From assembly GCF_040720935.1 (NCBI RefSeq), contig NZ_JBFDAE010000001.1, positions 310,001 through 374,000 on the forward strand: a DNA stretch of 64,000 nt. The letters are read 5' to 3'. The notes under the pieces were generated by a model, which ran no database searches, was not told the DNA's origin, and was given only the letters and a program-made list of their open reading frames with translations. Positions 45,524 through 54,101 of the stretch are shown here, in pieces. Numbering within the stretch: the first letter of the stretch is position 1; the number at the start of each line of letters is the position of its first letter. Origin of the DNA: Jejuia sp040720935. GTDB taxonomy: Bacteria; Bacteroidota; Bacteroidia; Flavobacteriales; Flavobacteriaceae. Made by a program: the position numbers and the translations under genes.

Positions 45524-46657
45524 ATGCGAAGAAAAATAGCTTTTAAGCCCATTACATTACTCTTACTTTTAATAACCTTCTTGTCCTATGGAAAAGATAG
45601 TGACCAACACGGTGACTCTAAAAAGGACAAAAAAACGGAGATAAAGGAATATATTCAACATCACTTACAAGATTCCTACGATTTTAGTTTAACATCTTAT
45701 ACCAAAGAAAACGGTGAACACGTTTATGTTGGTTTTCCATTACCAGTTATCTTATGGGATAATGGATTAAAGGTGTTTTCATCATCAAAATTCCATCATG
45801 GAGAAACGGTTGCTGAGGTTGATGGCAATTATTACAAACAACACCATGCTAAAATTTATAAGGTTGACGGACCGGACGGAAAAATTATTGAAGATGAACA
45901 TCATCATGCAACCAATGTAAAACCATTAGATTTTTCAATTACCAAAAATGTATTTGTTATTTTCTTAGTCGGTGTGTTAATGTTCTTCTTATTTAGAGGG
46001 TTGGCTAAATCTTACGCAAATAATAACGGAATTGCCAAAGGTGCTGGAAGATTTTTCGAACCAATTGTATTGTATATTAGAGATGATATTGCAATTCCCA
46101 ATATTGGTGAAAAGAAATACAAAAGATACATGCCATACTTATTAACCGTATTTTTCTTTGTATGGTTTATCAATATGTTAGGATTAACGCCGTTGGGTGT
46201 AAACGTCACCAACAGTATATCTGTAACGGTTGCCTTAGCATTAATTACGTTTTTGATCACAAATTTTACAGGAACAAAAGATTACTGGAAACATATTTTC
46301 GATCCATTAGGCGACTCTATGCCTTGGATAGCTAAAATTCCATTATACATAATATTAATACCAATTGAGGTATTAGGGATTTTCATTAAGCCATTTTCAT
46401 TATTAATTCGTTTGTATGCAAATATTAAAGCAGGACATATTGTATTAATGAGTTTAATTGGGTTGATGTTTTTGTTCAAGAGTTGGTTAGGGAGCCCATT
46501 ATCATTTGGTTTAGCCTTCGCAATTTCTTTAATTGAATTATTGGTAGCATTGTTACAGGCGTATATCTTTACAATGTTGTCAGCACTTTATTTCGGTTTT
46601 GCAGCCGAAACTCATGACCATGCAGAAGAGCATGATGGTGAGGTGCAACATTTATAA
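45524..46657 (+). CDS. atpB: F0F1 ATP synthase subunit a
   Basis: 377 residues. A signal-like N-terminus (MRRKIAFKPITLLLLLITFL) and a long His/Asp-rich periplasmic region precede the conserved membrane core. The core includes FVWFINMLGLTPLGVNVT and LLIRLYANIKAGHIVL with the essential Arg facing the c-ring, and ends LLQAYIFTMLSALYFGFAAE. The extended N-terminus is usual in Bacteroidota. It ends with His-rich HDHAEEHDGE. It has its own promoter. Confidence 0.95.
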   Translation: MRRKIAFKPITLLLLLITFLSYGKDSDQHGDSKKDKKTEIKEYIQHHLQDSYDFSLTSYTKENGEHVYVGFPLPVILWDNGLKVFSSSKFHHGETVAEVDGNYYKQHHAKIYKVDGPDGKIIEDEHHHATNVKPLDFSITKNVFVIFLVGVLMFFLFRGLAKSYANNNGIAKGAGRFFEPIVLYIRDDIAIPNIGEKKYKRYMPYLLTVFFFVWFINMLGLTPLGVNVTNSISVTVALALITFLITNFTGTKDYWKHIFDPLGDSMPWIAKIPLYIILIPIEVLGIFIKPFSLLIRLYANIKAGHIVLMSLIGLMFLFKSWLGSPLSFGLAFAISLIELLVALLQAYIFTMLSALYFGFAAETHDHAEEHDGEVQHL

Positions 46658-46684
46658 GAGTATTAATTTTTAAATATATATATT

Positions 46685-46876
46685 ATGGAAATTCCAGTAA
46701 TGGTAGGTGCAGGTTTAGTAGTAATTGGAGTAGGTATTGGTATTGGTAAAATTGGTGGTTCAGCTATGGAAGCTATCGCTCGTCAACCAGAATCATACGG
46801 AAAGATTCAAACTGCTATGCTTATTGCAGCTGCATTAATTGAAGGTATTGGGTTTGCTGCATTATTTGCAGTATAA
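46685..46876 (+). CDS. atpE: F0F1 ATP synthase subunit c
   Basis: 63 residues, two membrane helices joined by the polar loop RQPE (33-36). The ion-binding carboxylate is Glu53 (AALIEGIGF). The N-terminal helix has the GxGxGxG packing series (GVGIGIGKIGG). The helix-1 Gln of sodium-type rings is not evident, so proton coupling is more likely. A stem-loop follows the stop codon. Confidence 0.96.
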   Translation: MEIPVMVGAGLVVIGVGIGIGKIGGSAMEAIARQPESYGKIQTAMLIAAALIEGIGFAALFAV

Positions 46877-46890
46877 ACTAAACACTTTAG

Positions 46891-46925
46891 AAGTAACCTT
46901 GTAACGGTTGGTTGCAAGGTTACTT
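46891..46925 (+). terminator. stem-loop between atpE and atpF
   Basis: Perfect 11-bp arms AAGTAACCTTG (46891-46901) and CAAGGTTACTT (46915-46925) with a 13-nt loop, followed by TTGATTT. It starts 15 nt after the atpE stop. It could be a leaky terminator or an RNA stabiliser that lets subunit c be made in excess of b. Confidence 0.6.
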
Positions 46926-46964
46926 TGATTTAAAAATTAAAAAACATAATAGAGTAAACACATT

Positions 46965-47465
46965 ATGGAAAAATTATTAGAAGAATTTTCGATTGGATTG
47001 TTTTTTTGGCAAACAGTATTGTTTTTGGCATTGTTATTCTTACTAAGGAAATTTGCTTGGAAACCAATTTTAAATGCTGTTAACGAAAGAGAAGAAGGTA
47101 TTAAAAATGCATTGGACTCTGCTGAAAAAGCAAAGTTAGAAATGGAAAATCTTCAAGCTGATAATCAAAAATTATTAAAGGAAGCAAGAGCAGAGCGTGA
47201 GGTAATGTTGAAGGAAGCAAGAGATATCAAAAACAAAATGATTGAAGATGCTAAAGGTGAAGCTCAAACAGAAGCAAATAAAATGATTACACAAGCACAA
47301 GCTGCGATTGAAAGTGAAAAGAAAGCAGCTATTGCCGAGTTAAAATCGCAAGTCGCTGATTTATCATTAGAGATTGCCGAAAAAGTAGTGCGTACTGAAT
47401 TATCTAACAAAGACAAACAATTAAAATTGGTTGAAACGATGTTAGGTGAAAAATCATTAAACTAA
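46965..47465 (+). CDS. atpF: F0F1 ATP synthase subunit b
   Basis: 166 residues. One N-terminal membrane helix (IGLFFWQTVLFLALLFLLRKF), then WKPILNAVNEREEGIKNALDSA and a long charged coiled coil forming the peripheral stalk. Length and motif are standard. It lies 88 nt after atpE across a stem-loop and 6 nt before atpH. Confidence 0.95.
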   Translation: MEKLLEEFSIGLFFWQTVLFLALLFLLRKFAWKPILNAVNEREEGIKNALDSAEKAKLEMENLQADNQKLLKEARAEREVMLKEARDIKNKMIEDAKGEAQTEANKMITQAQAAIESEKKAAIAELKSQVADLSLEIAEKVVRTELSNKDKQLKLVETMLGEKSLN

Positions 47466-47471
47466 GTTATA

Positions 47472-48008
47472 ATGGCGGGAGCAAGAGCAGCAATACGTTA
47501 CGCAAAAGCATTATTGAGTTTAGCATCAGATCAGAAAGCAGCAGATGTTGTAAATAAGGATATGAAGTTAATCGTTAATACTTTAGCTGAAAGTAAAGAT
47601 TTAAGCGAAGCACTTCAAAGTCCTGTAATTCCTTCTACAGTAAAAAAAGCGACATTATTAGAGGTTTTTAAAAAATCTAATAAAACAACTTTAGGTTTAA
47701 TTGATACTTTAGTAGCTAATAACAGAATCGATATTTTAAACGATGTGGCTTTAAAATACAATCAGTTATTTGATGAATCCAAAGGAATTGAATTGGCAAC
47801 AGTTACTACAGCAGTAGAATTATCAGCAGATTTAAAGAAGAAGGTTTTAGCAAAAGCAAAAGAACTTACAGGAAAAAAAGTTGAGGTAGAAAACATTATA
47901 GATGAAAGCATTTTAGGTGGTTTCATTTTACGTATAGGAGATGTGCAGTATAACGCAAGTGTTGCAAATCAACTAAACAAATTAAAACAAGAATTTACAT
48001 TAAATTAA
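47472..48008 (+). CDS. atpH: F0F1 ATP synthase subunit delta
   Basis: 178 residues. RAAIRYAKALLSLA at the N-terminus and ILGGFILRIGDVQYNASVANQLNKLKQEF at the C-terminus are the OSCP/delta signatures. It links the peripheral stalk to F1. It follows atpF by 6 nt; a 62-nt gap with small repeats precedes atpA. Confidence 0.95.
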   Translation: MAGARAAIRYAKALLSLASDQKAADVVNKDMKLIVNTLAESKDLSEALQSPVIPSTVKKATLLEVFKKSNKTTLGLIDTLVANNRIDILNDVALKYNQLFDESKGIELATVTTAVELSADLKKKVLAKAKELTGKKVEVENIIDESILGGFILRIGDVQYNASVANQLNKLKQEFTLN

Positions 48009-48010
48009 AA

Positions 48011-48058
48011 AGACGTTTCTCTACCGCGTTTCTAACGTCTAGAGTCTAAAAGTCTAAA
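48011..48058. repeat. small inverted and tandem repeats between atpH and atpA
   Basis: AGACGTT (48011-48017) pairs with AACGTCT (48034-48040) across a 16-nt loop. It is followed by two head-to-tail copies of AGTCTAAA (48043-48050 and 48051-48058). Role unknown; possibly an intergenic repeat remnant. Confidence 0.45.
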
Positions 48059-48070
48059 TACTTAAAAGAG

Positions 48071-49651
48071 ATGGCAGAAGTAAAACCAGCTGAAATATCA
48101 GCAATCTTAAAAAAACAACTTTCAGGTTTTGAGGCTAGTGCTTCATTGGATGAAGTTGGAACTGTATTAACTGTAGGTGACGGTATTGTTCGTGCTTACG
48201 GATTAGCTAACGCTCAATATGGTGAGTTAGTTGAATTCGATGGCGGATTAGAAGGAATTGTACTTAACCTTGAAGAAGATAACGTAGGTATCGTATTATT
48301 AGGTGGATCTGTTGGTATCAAAGAAGGTTCTACAGTTAAACGTACTAATCGTATCGCTTCTGTTAAAGTAGGTGAAGGTATTGTTGGACGTGTTGTGGAT
48401 ACATTAGGTAACCCAATTGATGGTAAAGGACCAATAACTGGTAAAACTTACGAAATGCCTCTAGAGCGTAAAGCGCCTGGAGTTATTTTCCGTGAGCCAG
48501 TAACTGAGCCATTACAAACAGGTATCAAATCTATCGACGCAATGATTCCTGTAGGTCGAGGTCAACGTGAGTTGGTTATTGGTGACCGTCAAACTGGTAA
48601 AACCGCCGTTTGTATTGATACCATCTTAAATCAAAAAGAATTTTACGATGCAGGCGAGCCTGTATATTGTATATATGTTGCTGTAGGTCAAAAGGCTTCA
48701 ACAGTAGCTTTAATTGCTAAAACATTAGAAGAAAAAGGCGCATTAGCTTATACTACAATCGTAGCCGCAAATGCATCAGATCCTGCTGCAATGCAAGTTT
48801 ATGCACCGTTTACAGGAGCTTCTATTGGAGAATATTTTAGAGATACTGGCCGTCCAGCATTAATTATCTACGACGATTTATCTAAACAAGCCGTTGCTTA
48901 CCGTGAGGTATCTTTATTATTGCGTCGTCCACCAGGACGTGAGGCATATCCAGGGGATGTTTTCTACTTACACTCTAGATTATTAGAGCGTTCTGCAAAA
49001 GTTATCAACGATGATAATATTGCTAAAGACATGAACGATTTGCCTGATTCATTAAAACCATTAGTAAAAGGTGGAGGCTCTTTAACAGCTTTACCAATTA
49101 TTGAAACACAAGCGGGAGACGTTTCTGCATATATTCCAACAAACGTAATTTCGATTACAGATGGACAAATCTTTTTAGATGGTGATTTATTTAACTCTGG
49201 TGTTCGTCCAGCAATTAACGTAGGTATTTCGGTATCTCGTGTTGGGGGTAATGCTCAGATTAAATCTATGAAGAAAGTCGCAGGTACTTTAAAATTAGAT
49301 CAAGCACAATTCCGTGAGTTAGAAGCTTTCGCGAAGTTTGGTTCAGATTTAGATGCCGTTACTTTAAACGTAATTGAAAAAGGTAAGCGTAACGTTGAGA
49401 TTTTAAAACAAGCTCAAAATGACCCGTTTACAGTCGAAGATCAAGTAGCTATTATTTATGCTGGTTCAAAGAACTTATTAAGAGATGTTCCTGTTGAAAA
49501 AGTAAAAGAATTTGAAAGAGATTTTATTGAATTCTTAAAAGCTAAACATGCAGGTGTACTTAGTACATTAAAAGCAGGAAAATTAACTGATGAAGTTACA
49601 GATACATTAACAGCTGTAGCAAAAGATTTATCAGGGAAATATAGAGCTTAA
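48071..49651 (+). CDS. atpA: F0F1 ATP synthase subunit alpha
   Basis: 526 residues. Walker A region GDRQTGKTAVCIDTI, GQKASTVALIAKTLEE, ALIIYDDLSKQAVAYREVSLLLRRPPGREAYPGDVFYLHSRLLER and the alpha-specific SVRVGGNAQ-type segment (SVSRVGGNAQIKSMKKVAG) are all present. It is full length, the nucleotide-binding but non-catalytic F1 subunit. The beta gene does not follow; atpG does. Confidence 0.97.
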   Translation: MAEVKPAEISAILKKQLSGFEASASLDEVGTVLTVGDGIVRAYGLANAQYGELVEFDGGLEGIVLNLEEDNVGIVLLGGSVGIKEGSTVKRTNRIASVKVGEGIVGRVVDTLGNPIDGKGPITGKTYEMPLERKAPGVIFREPVTEPLQTGIKSIDAMIPVGRGQRELVIGDRQTGKTAVCIDTILNQKEFYDAGEPVYCIYVAVGQKASTVALIAKTLEEKGALAYTTIVAANASDPAAMQVYAPFTGASIGEYFRDTGRPALIIYDDLSKQAVAYREVSLLLRRPPGREAYPGDVFYLHSRLLERSAKVINDDNIAKDMNDLPDSLKPLVKGGGSLTALPIIETQAGDVSAYIPTNVISITDGQIFLDGDLFNSGVRPAINVGISVSRVGGNAQIKSMKKVAGTLKLDQAQFRELEAFAKFGSDLDAVTLNVIEKGKRNVEILKQAQNDPFTVEDQVAIIYAGSKNLLRDVPVEKVKEFERDFIEFLKAKHAGVLSTLKAGKLTDEVTDTLTAVAKDLSGKYRA

Positions 49652-49666
49652 AAAGCTTAAAATTAA

Positions 49667-49697
49667 TGTCACTCTGAGACGCAGTCGAAGAGTCTTT
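49667..49697. repeat. intergenic repeat of the CTGAG-CGCAGTCGAAG type
   Basis: The core CTCTGAGACGCAGTCGAAGA in the atpA-atpG gap resembles GAGCGCAGTCGAA-type repeats and a second copy at 52657-52682 (core GAGCGCAGTCGAA). It begins with TGTCA. CTCT/AGAG-type arms give a weak hairpin. Confidence 0.5.
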
Positions 49698-49710
49698 ATA
49701 AAAATAAAGA

Positions 49711-50571
49711 ATGGCTAATCTTAAAGAAATACGTAACAGAATATCTTCGGTATCTTCAACGATGCAGATTACCAGTGCCATGAAAATGGTATCTGCTGCA
49801 AAGTTAAAGAAGGCACAAGATGCTATCACAGCAATGCGCCCTTACGCAGATAAGTTAACTGAGCTTTTGCAAAGCTTGAGCGCCACTTTAGATGCAGATT
49901 CTGGAAGTGCATATTCTGAACAACGGGAATTAAAGAAAGTACTTATTGTGCCTATTACTTCTAACAGAGGTTTGGCTGGTGCGTTTAATTCAAACATCAT
50001 TAAAGAAGTTAGCAGACTAACTAAAGAAACGTATGCTAATCAAGAGGTTTATTACTTGGCTATTGGTAAAAAAGCAAATGATGCTTTTAAAAAGACCAAC
50101 AACGTTATAGCTAATAAAAGTGAGATCTACGATGACTTAACATTTAACAATGTTGCTGAAATCGCTCAACTTTTAATGGATAAGTTTGTTGCCGGTGAGT
50201 TTGATAAAATTGAAATTGTTTACAACAAATTCAAAAATGCAGCAACTCAAATAGTTATGACCGAGCAATTTTTACCAATTGTTCCTGATGAAGGAGAAGC
50301 CAATGGTAATACCGATTATATTTTTGAGCCATCAAAATTAGAAATCGTTGAAGAATTAATTCCTAAGTCATTAAAAACACAATTGTATAAAGGTATTAGA
50401 GATTCTTTTGCATCTGAACATGGTGCACGTATGACTGCAATGCACAAAGCAACAGATAACGCAACAGAGTTAAGAGATCAATTGAAGTTAACTTATAACA
50501 AAGCACGTCAAGCAGCTATTACCAATGAAATCCTTGAGATTGTTGGCGGAGCTGAGGCTTTGAATAACTAG
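49711..50571 (+). CDS. atpG: F0F1 ATP synthase subunit gamma
   Basis: 286 residues. ANLKEIRNRISSVSSTMQITSAMKMVSAAKL at the N-terminus, LIVPITSNRGLAGAFNSN, and the C-terminal ARMTAMHKATDNATELRDQLKLTYNKARQAAITNEILEIVGGAEAL are standard for the central stalk subunit. It is the last atp gene here; atpD and atpC are not in the window. Confidence 0.96.
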   Translation: MANLKEIRNRISSVSSTMQITSAMKMVSAAKLKKAQDAITAMRPYADKLTELLQSLSATLDADSGSAYSEQRELKKVLIVPITSNRGLAGAFNSNIIKEVSRLTKETYANQEVYYLAIGKKANDAFKKTNNVIANKSEIYDDLTFNNVAEIAQLLMDKFVAGEFDKIEIVYNKFKNAATQIVMTEQFLPIVPDEGEANGNTDYIFEPSKLEIVEELIPKSLKTQLYKGIRDSFASEHGARMTAMHKATDNATELRDQLKLTYNKARQAAITNEILEIVGGAEALNN

Positions 50572-50574
50572 TAA

Positions 50575-50610
50575 ATACCTGCGATGGCAGTCCTGAAACT
50601 TCGGGATTAG
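50575..50610. repeat. degenerate intergenic repeats after atpG
   Basis: ACCTGCGATGGCAGT at 50577-50591 is an imperfect CCTGC/GCAG hairpin, followed by TCCTGAAACTTCGGGA, an imperfect hairpin. They look like decayed members of the palindromic repeat families seen elsewhere in the window. Confidence 0.4.
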
Positions 50611-50625
50611 TTAAAAAGATATATC

Positions 50626-50658
50626 AGACCCTTCAGGTTTTTAAAACCTGAAGGGTCT
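50626..50658. repeat. 33-nt palindromic repeat, copy 2 of 3
   Basis: Perfect 16-bp arms AGACCCTTCAGGTTTT (50626-50641) and AAAACCTGAAGGGTCT (50643-50658) around one base, followed by TTTGATTTT. It may also terminate the atp operon. Confidence 0.85.
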
Positions 50659-50701
50659 TTTGATTTTGCAAAATATATCAAATATATACCTAAAACTTAT
50701 C

Positions 50702-50733
50702 TTTGGTTAACTTGTGCTAAAAACGTATTTTTA
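50702..50733 (+). promoter_or_regulatory. possible promoter for the flippase/envelope operon
   Basis: TTTG at 50702-50705 and TATTTTTA at 50726-50733 (one mismatch to TAnnTTTG) are spaced 20 nt apart, 20 nt before the TTG start at 50754. Confidence 0.35.
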
Positions 50734-50753
50734 GCGGCATAAAAAACCAATCA

Positions 50754-52214
50754 TTGAGCGCATTCAAGTCACTATTTAAACAAACTTTTATCTATGGTTT
50801 AGCTACAGTGCTTCCTAGAATGTTGAACTTTTTATTGGTTAGATTGCATACCGATGAAAGTGTTTTAAAATCAGTTTCAGATTACGGCGATGTTTCCCTG
50901 ATATTTTCTTATTTCGTATTATTTAATGTCATTTTAGCCTACGGAATGGAAACCGCTTTTTTTAGGTTTTTCAATAAGGAAGATGACAAATCCAAAGTTG
51001 TTGGCACTTCTTGTATTTCATTAATTATAACCTCTTTTAGCTTTTTTGTTTTAGCATTGATTTTTCAGAATCAGATTGCAAACTTTATCGATATAAAGGT
51101 AGAATACATCAACGTAGTTATCTGGATTTTACTTTTAGATGCACTAGTTATCATCCCCTTTGCCTGGTTACGTGCTAAAGCAAGACCAATAAAGTATTCA
51201 GTTATTAAAATACTGAATGTTGTTATTAATTTGGGTCTAAACCTGTTTTTGCTGCTGTGGTTAAAAGATTTAGCATCTGAATCATCAATATTTAAAACCA
51301 TTTACAGACCAAATTTCGAGATTAACTACATATTCATAGCTAATTTGGCAGCTAGTGCGGTAACATTATTGCTGATGCTTCCTTTTTATTTTAAAGTGAA
51401 ATTTGTATTCAATAAAAAACTTTGGAAACAGATGATGCAATATGCGTTTCCAGTTCTTATTGCTGGTTTGGCATTTTCAATAAATGAAACTTTCGACCGC
51501 ATTTTATTGGATAAATTATTGCCAGAAGACATTGCCAAAACTGAAATTGGTATGTACTCTGCCTGTTATAAATTGGCAATGTTCATGACGTTATTTGCAA
51601 CGGCATATCGATTAGGAATTGAACCTTTCTTTTTTAGTCATGCTAAAACCGAAAACCCTCAAAAGAATTATGCCAAAATTTTAGAATATTTTGTCATTTT
51701 TGGTTCTGGTATTTTACTAACAGTTATTGTTTTTGCCGATGTTTTAAAAGTGATTTTTATTGGAGATGAAGCTTATTGGAAAGCCATGTGGATTGTTCCA
51801 TTTATTTTATTGGCCAATTTTTGTTTAGGTATTTACCATAATCTTTCGGTTTGGTATAAAATAACAGATAGAACAAAATTTGGAGCGTATATTTCAGTAT
51901 TTGGAGCTTTATTGACGTTAGGCTTAAACTTTTGGCTAGTTCCGGTTATAAGCTATAAAGGGTCTGCTATAGCAACCTTAACGGCTTATGCATCCATGAT
52001 GCTATTATCGTATTATTTTGGAAGAAAATATTATCCAATACCTTATAATCTAAAAAAAATAGGCATGTATTTGATGCTCTCAATAACACTTTCAATTTTA
52101 TCATTTTATCAATTTAGAGGTAATTATATTATAGGAATATCGATGTTAATCGTATTTTTGGGAATCGTTTATTTTTCAGAAAGAAATGAAATAAAACAGT
52201 TGTTAAAAAAATAA
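50754..52214 (+). CDS. MOP-superfamily oligosaccharide/lipid flippase
   Basis: 486 residues with about fourteen hydrophobic helices. FKQTFIYGLATVLPRMLNFLLVRLHT at the start and ETFDRILLDKLLP in the middle are typical of Wzx/MurJ-like exporters. Unlike the O-antigen Wzx at 11620 it lies in a conserved-looking envelope operon with dut, a nucleotidyltransferase, TPR, DUF4292 and EnvC genes, so it may serve a core envelope lipid. The start appears to be TTG 50754. The dut gene follows after 1 nt. Confidence 0.8.
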   Translation: MSAFKSLFKQTFIYGLATVLPRMLNFLLVRLHTDESVLKSVSDYGDVSLIFSYFVLFNVILAYGMETAFFRFFNKEDDKSKVVGTSCISLIITSFSFFVLALIFQNQIANFIDIKVEYINVVIWILLLDALVIIPFAWLRAKARPIKYSVIKILNVVINLGLNLFLLLWLKDLASESSIFKTIYRPNFEINYIFIANLAASAVTLLLMLPFYFKVKFVFNKKLWKQMMQYAFPVLIAGLAFSINETFDRILLDKLLPEDIAKTEIGMYSACYKLAMFMTLFATAYRLGIEPFFFSHAKTENPQKNYAKILEYFVIFGSGILLTVIVFADVLKVIFIGDEAYWKAMWIVPFILLANFCLGIYHNLSVWYKITDRTKFGAYISVFGALLTLGLNFWLVPVISYKGSAIATLTAYASMMLLSYYFGRKYYPIPYNLKKIGMYLMLSITLSILSFYQFRGNYIIGISMLIVFLGIVYFSERNEIKQLLKK

Positions 52215-52215
52215 C

Positions 52216-52650
52216 ATGCAAATAAAAATCATAAACAAATCCAATCACGATTTACCGCACTATGAAACCATAGCTTCAGCAGGAATGGATTTACGTGCCA
52301 ACATATCGGAATCAAGAATTTTAAAACCATTAGAACGCAGTATTGTAGGGACAGGACTATTTATAGAATTGCCTATTGGAATAGAAGCCCAAGTACGTCC
52401 CAGAAGTGGTTTAGCAGCTAAAAAAGGCATTACAGTACTAAATGCTCCAGGAACTATTGATGCTGATTATAGAGGCGAAATAGGAGTGATTTTGGTTAAT
52501 CTTTCAAATGAAGATTTTACTATAAATAATGGCGAGCGTATAGCTCAATTAGTTATTGCAAAGCATGAGCGAGCGGAATGGGAAGAAGTAAAAACACTTT
52601 CTGAAACAGACAGAGGCGAAGGCGGGTTTGGAAGTACAGGTGTGAAGTAA
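52216..52650 (+). CDS. dut: dUTP diphosphatase
   Basis: Hydrolyses dUTP to dUMP, keeping uracil out of DNA. 144 residues with the five trimeric dUTPase motifs: AGMDLRA, RPRSGLAAKKGI, NAPGTIDADYRGEI, GERIAQLVI and the C-terminal GEGGFGSTG arm. It lies 1 nt after the flippase gene. Confidence 0.96.
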   Translation: MQIKIINKSNHDLPHYETIASAGMDLRANISESRILKPLERSIVGTGLFIELPIGIEAQVRPRSGLAAKKGITVLNAPGTIDADYRGEIGVILVNLSNEDFTINNGERIAQLVIAKHERAEWEEVKTLSETDRGEGGFGSTGVK

Positions 52651-52656
52651 GAAATA

Positions 52657-52736
52657 TGTCAGGTTGAGCGCAGTCGAAACCTAATTGAAATAAATATTTT
52701 AGTATTAAAAAGATTCCCTTCTCCAAGGGAATGACA
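52657..52736. repeat. composite intergenic repeat flanked by TGTCA/TGACA
   Basis: The left part (52657-52682) carries GTTGAGCGCAGTCGAAAC. The right part is a hairpin ATTCCCTT (52713-52720), CTCC, AAGGGAAT (52725-52732). The whole begins TGTCA and ends TGACA. It fills most of the gap between dut and the nucleotidyltransferase gene. Confidence 0.55.
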
Positions 52737-52748
52737 AATAGAAAATAA

Positions 52749-53768
52749 ATGAAAATAATAGTACCAATGGCAGGACGAGGTTCTCGTTTACGCCCACACA
52801 GTTTAACAGTACCAAAACCATTAATTCCGGTAGCGGGACAACCAATTGTACACCGATTGGTAAAAGATATTGCCAAAGTTTTAAAACAGCCCATTGAGGA
52901 AATAGCCTTTGTTTTAGGCGATCCAGCGTGGTTTGGAGATGAGGTGGTTTCTAGTTTAGAAAAATTAGCAACAGATTTAGGCGCAAAAGCGTCTATTTAC
53001 CGTCAAGATAAACCGCTTGGAACAGGTCATGCTATTATGTGTGCTGAACCATCACTTTCAGGCCCTGCGGTTATTGCTTATGCGGATACCTTGATAAGAG
53101 CGGAATTTGATTTAGACCCTGATGCTGATAGTGTCATTTGGACAAAACAAGTGGACAATCCTGAAGCTTATGGTGTCGTTAAGTTAAATGATAATGATGA
53201 AATTGTTGAGCTAGTTGAAAAACCAGAAACTTTTGTTAGTGATCAAGCTGTAATTGGGATTTATTATTTTAAAGATGTTGCGGTTTTAAAAGGAAAACTA
53301 CAAGAAATACTGGATAAAAACGTTATGAATGGTGGCGAATACCAAATTAACGATGGTATTAAGCGCATGATGGCAGATGGTAAAATTTTTAAAACAGGAA
53401 CGGTCGATGAATGGATGGACTGCGGAAACAAAGCCATTACTATTGAAACGAATCAGCGCATGTTAGGGTTTTTAGAATCTGATGGCGAGGAACAATTAGT
53501 GGCATCTTCAGCTAAATTGGAGAATTCTAATATTATAGAACCTTGTTTTGTTGGCGAAAATGTAGTACTGAAAAATACAACTATAGGGCCTTTTGTTTCC
53601 GTTGGAAATGGTACTTTTATTGAAAACTCAATCATTGAAAACAGTTTAATTCAAACGAATTCTGAAATAAAAAATGCGAAATTGAACAATGCTATGATTG
53701 GTAATAACGTTAAATATAATGGCGAGTTTACCAGTATTAGCATAGGAGATTATTCGGTTTTGGAGTAA
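52749..53768 (+). CDS. sugar-phosphate nucleotidyltransferase with C-terminal hexapeptide-like tail
   Basis: 339 residues. MKIIVPMAGRGSRLRPHSLTVPKPLIPVAGQPIV is the nucleotidyltransferase loop with the GxGxRL-P-KP pattern. GTGHAIMCAE, YADTLI, AYGVVKLN and GEYQINDGI follow. The last ~90 residues (NSNIIEPCFVGENVVLKNTTIGPFVSVGNGT) look like a left-handed beta-helix. It probably makes a nucleoside-diphosphate sugar for envelope glycans; it differs from RfbA at 4497, which lacks this tail. Confidence 0.85.
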   Translation: MKIIVPMAGRGSRLRPHSLTVPKPLIPVAGQPIVHRLVKDIAKVLKQPIEEIAFVLGDPAWFGDEVVSSLEKLATDLGAKASIYRQDKPLGTGHAIMCAEPSLSGPAVIAYADTLIRAEFDLDPDADSVIWTKQVDNPEAYGVVKLNDNDEIVELVEKPETFVSDQAVIGIYYFKDVAVLKGKLQEILDKNVMNGGEYQINDGIKRMMADGKIFKTGTVDEWMDCGNKAITIETNQRMLGFLESDGEEQLVASSAKLENSNIIEPCFVGENVVLKNTTIGPFVSVGNGTFIENSIIENSLIQTNSEIKNAKLNNAMIGNNVKYNGEFTSISIGDYSVLE

Positions 53769-53786
53769 AAAATTATTTGTAAATTT

Positions 53787-54101
53787 ATGTATATCGTACT
53801 CTATTCATTTAAAGTAATACCTAAGCACGTTGATACATTTATCAAAGGCTGGAAGGGTTTAACAAATTTAATTTATAAGTACGAAGGTAGTTTGGGGTCA
53901 CGGTTGCACAAAAAAAACCACCTAGAATATATTGCTTACGCACAATGGCCAAATAAAAATATTTTTGAAGCTTCTGGAGGAAATTTACCCAAAGAAGCCA
54001 ATAAATATAGAGATTTGATGAGAACTTCTTGTGATAAAATTGAAATTATCCATAAACTTGATGTTGTTGAAGATTTACTTGCTAAAAATTTAAAGGATTA
54101 A
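53787..54101 (+). CDS. ABM-like small dimeric alpha-beta barrel protein
   Basis: 104 residues. IVLYSFKVIPKHVDTFIKGWKGLTNLI, SLGSRLHKKN and YIAYAQWPNKNIFEA match the antibiotic-biosynthesis-monooxygenase superfamily of small ferredoxin-like barrels. Function is unknown; members include oxygenases, heme-binding and stress proteins. The stop codon overlaps the proposed ATT start of the next gene. Confidence 0.72.
   Translation: MYIVLYSFKVIPKHVDTFIKGWKGLTNLIYKYEGSLGSRLHKKNHLEYIAYAQWPNKNIFEASGGNLPKEANKYRDLMRTSCDKIEIIHKLDVVEDLLAKNLKD

Noticed and set aside
52553..52894. Minus-strand frame spanning dut and the nucleotidyltransferase start
   Set aside because: It crosses two clear genes and the repeat between them and has no recognisable protein features.
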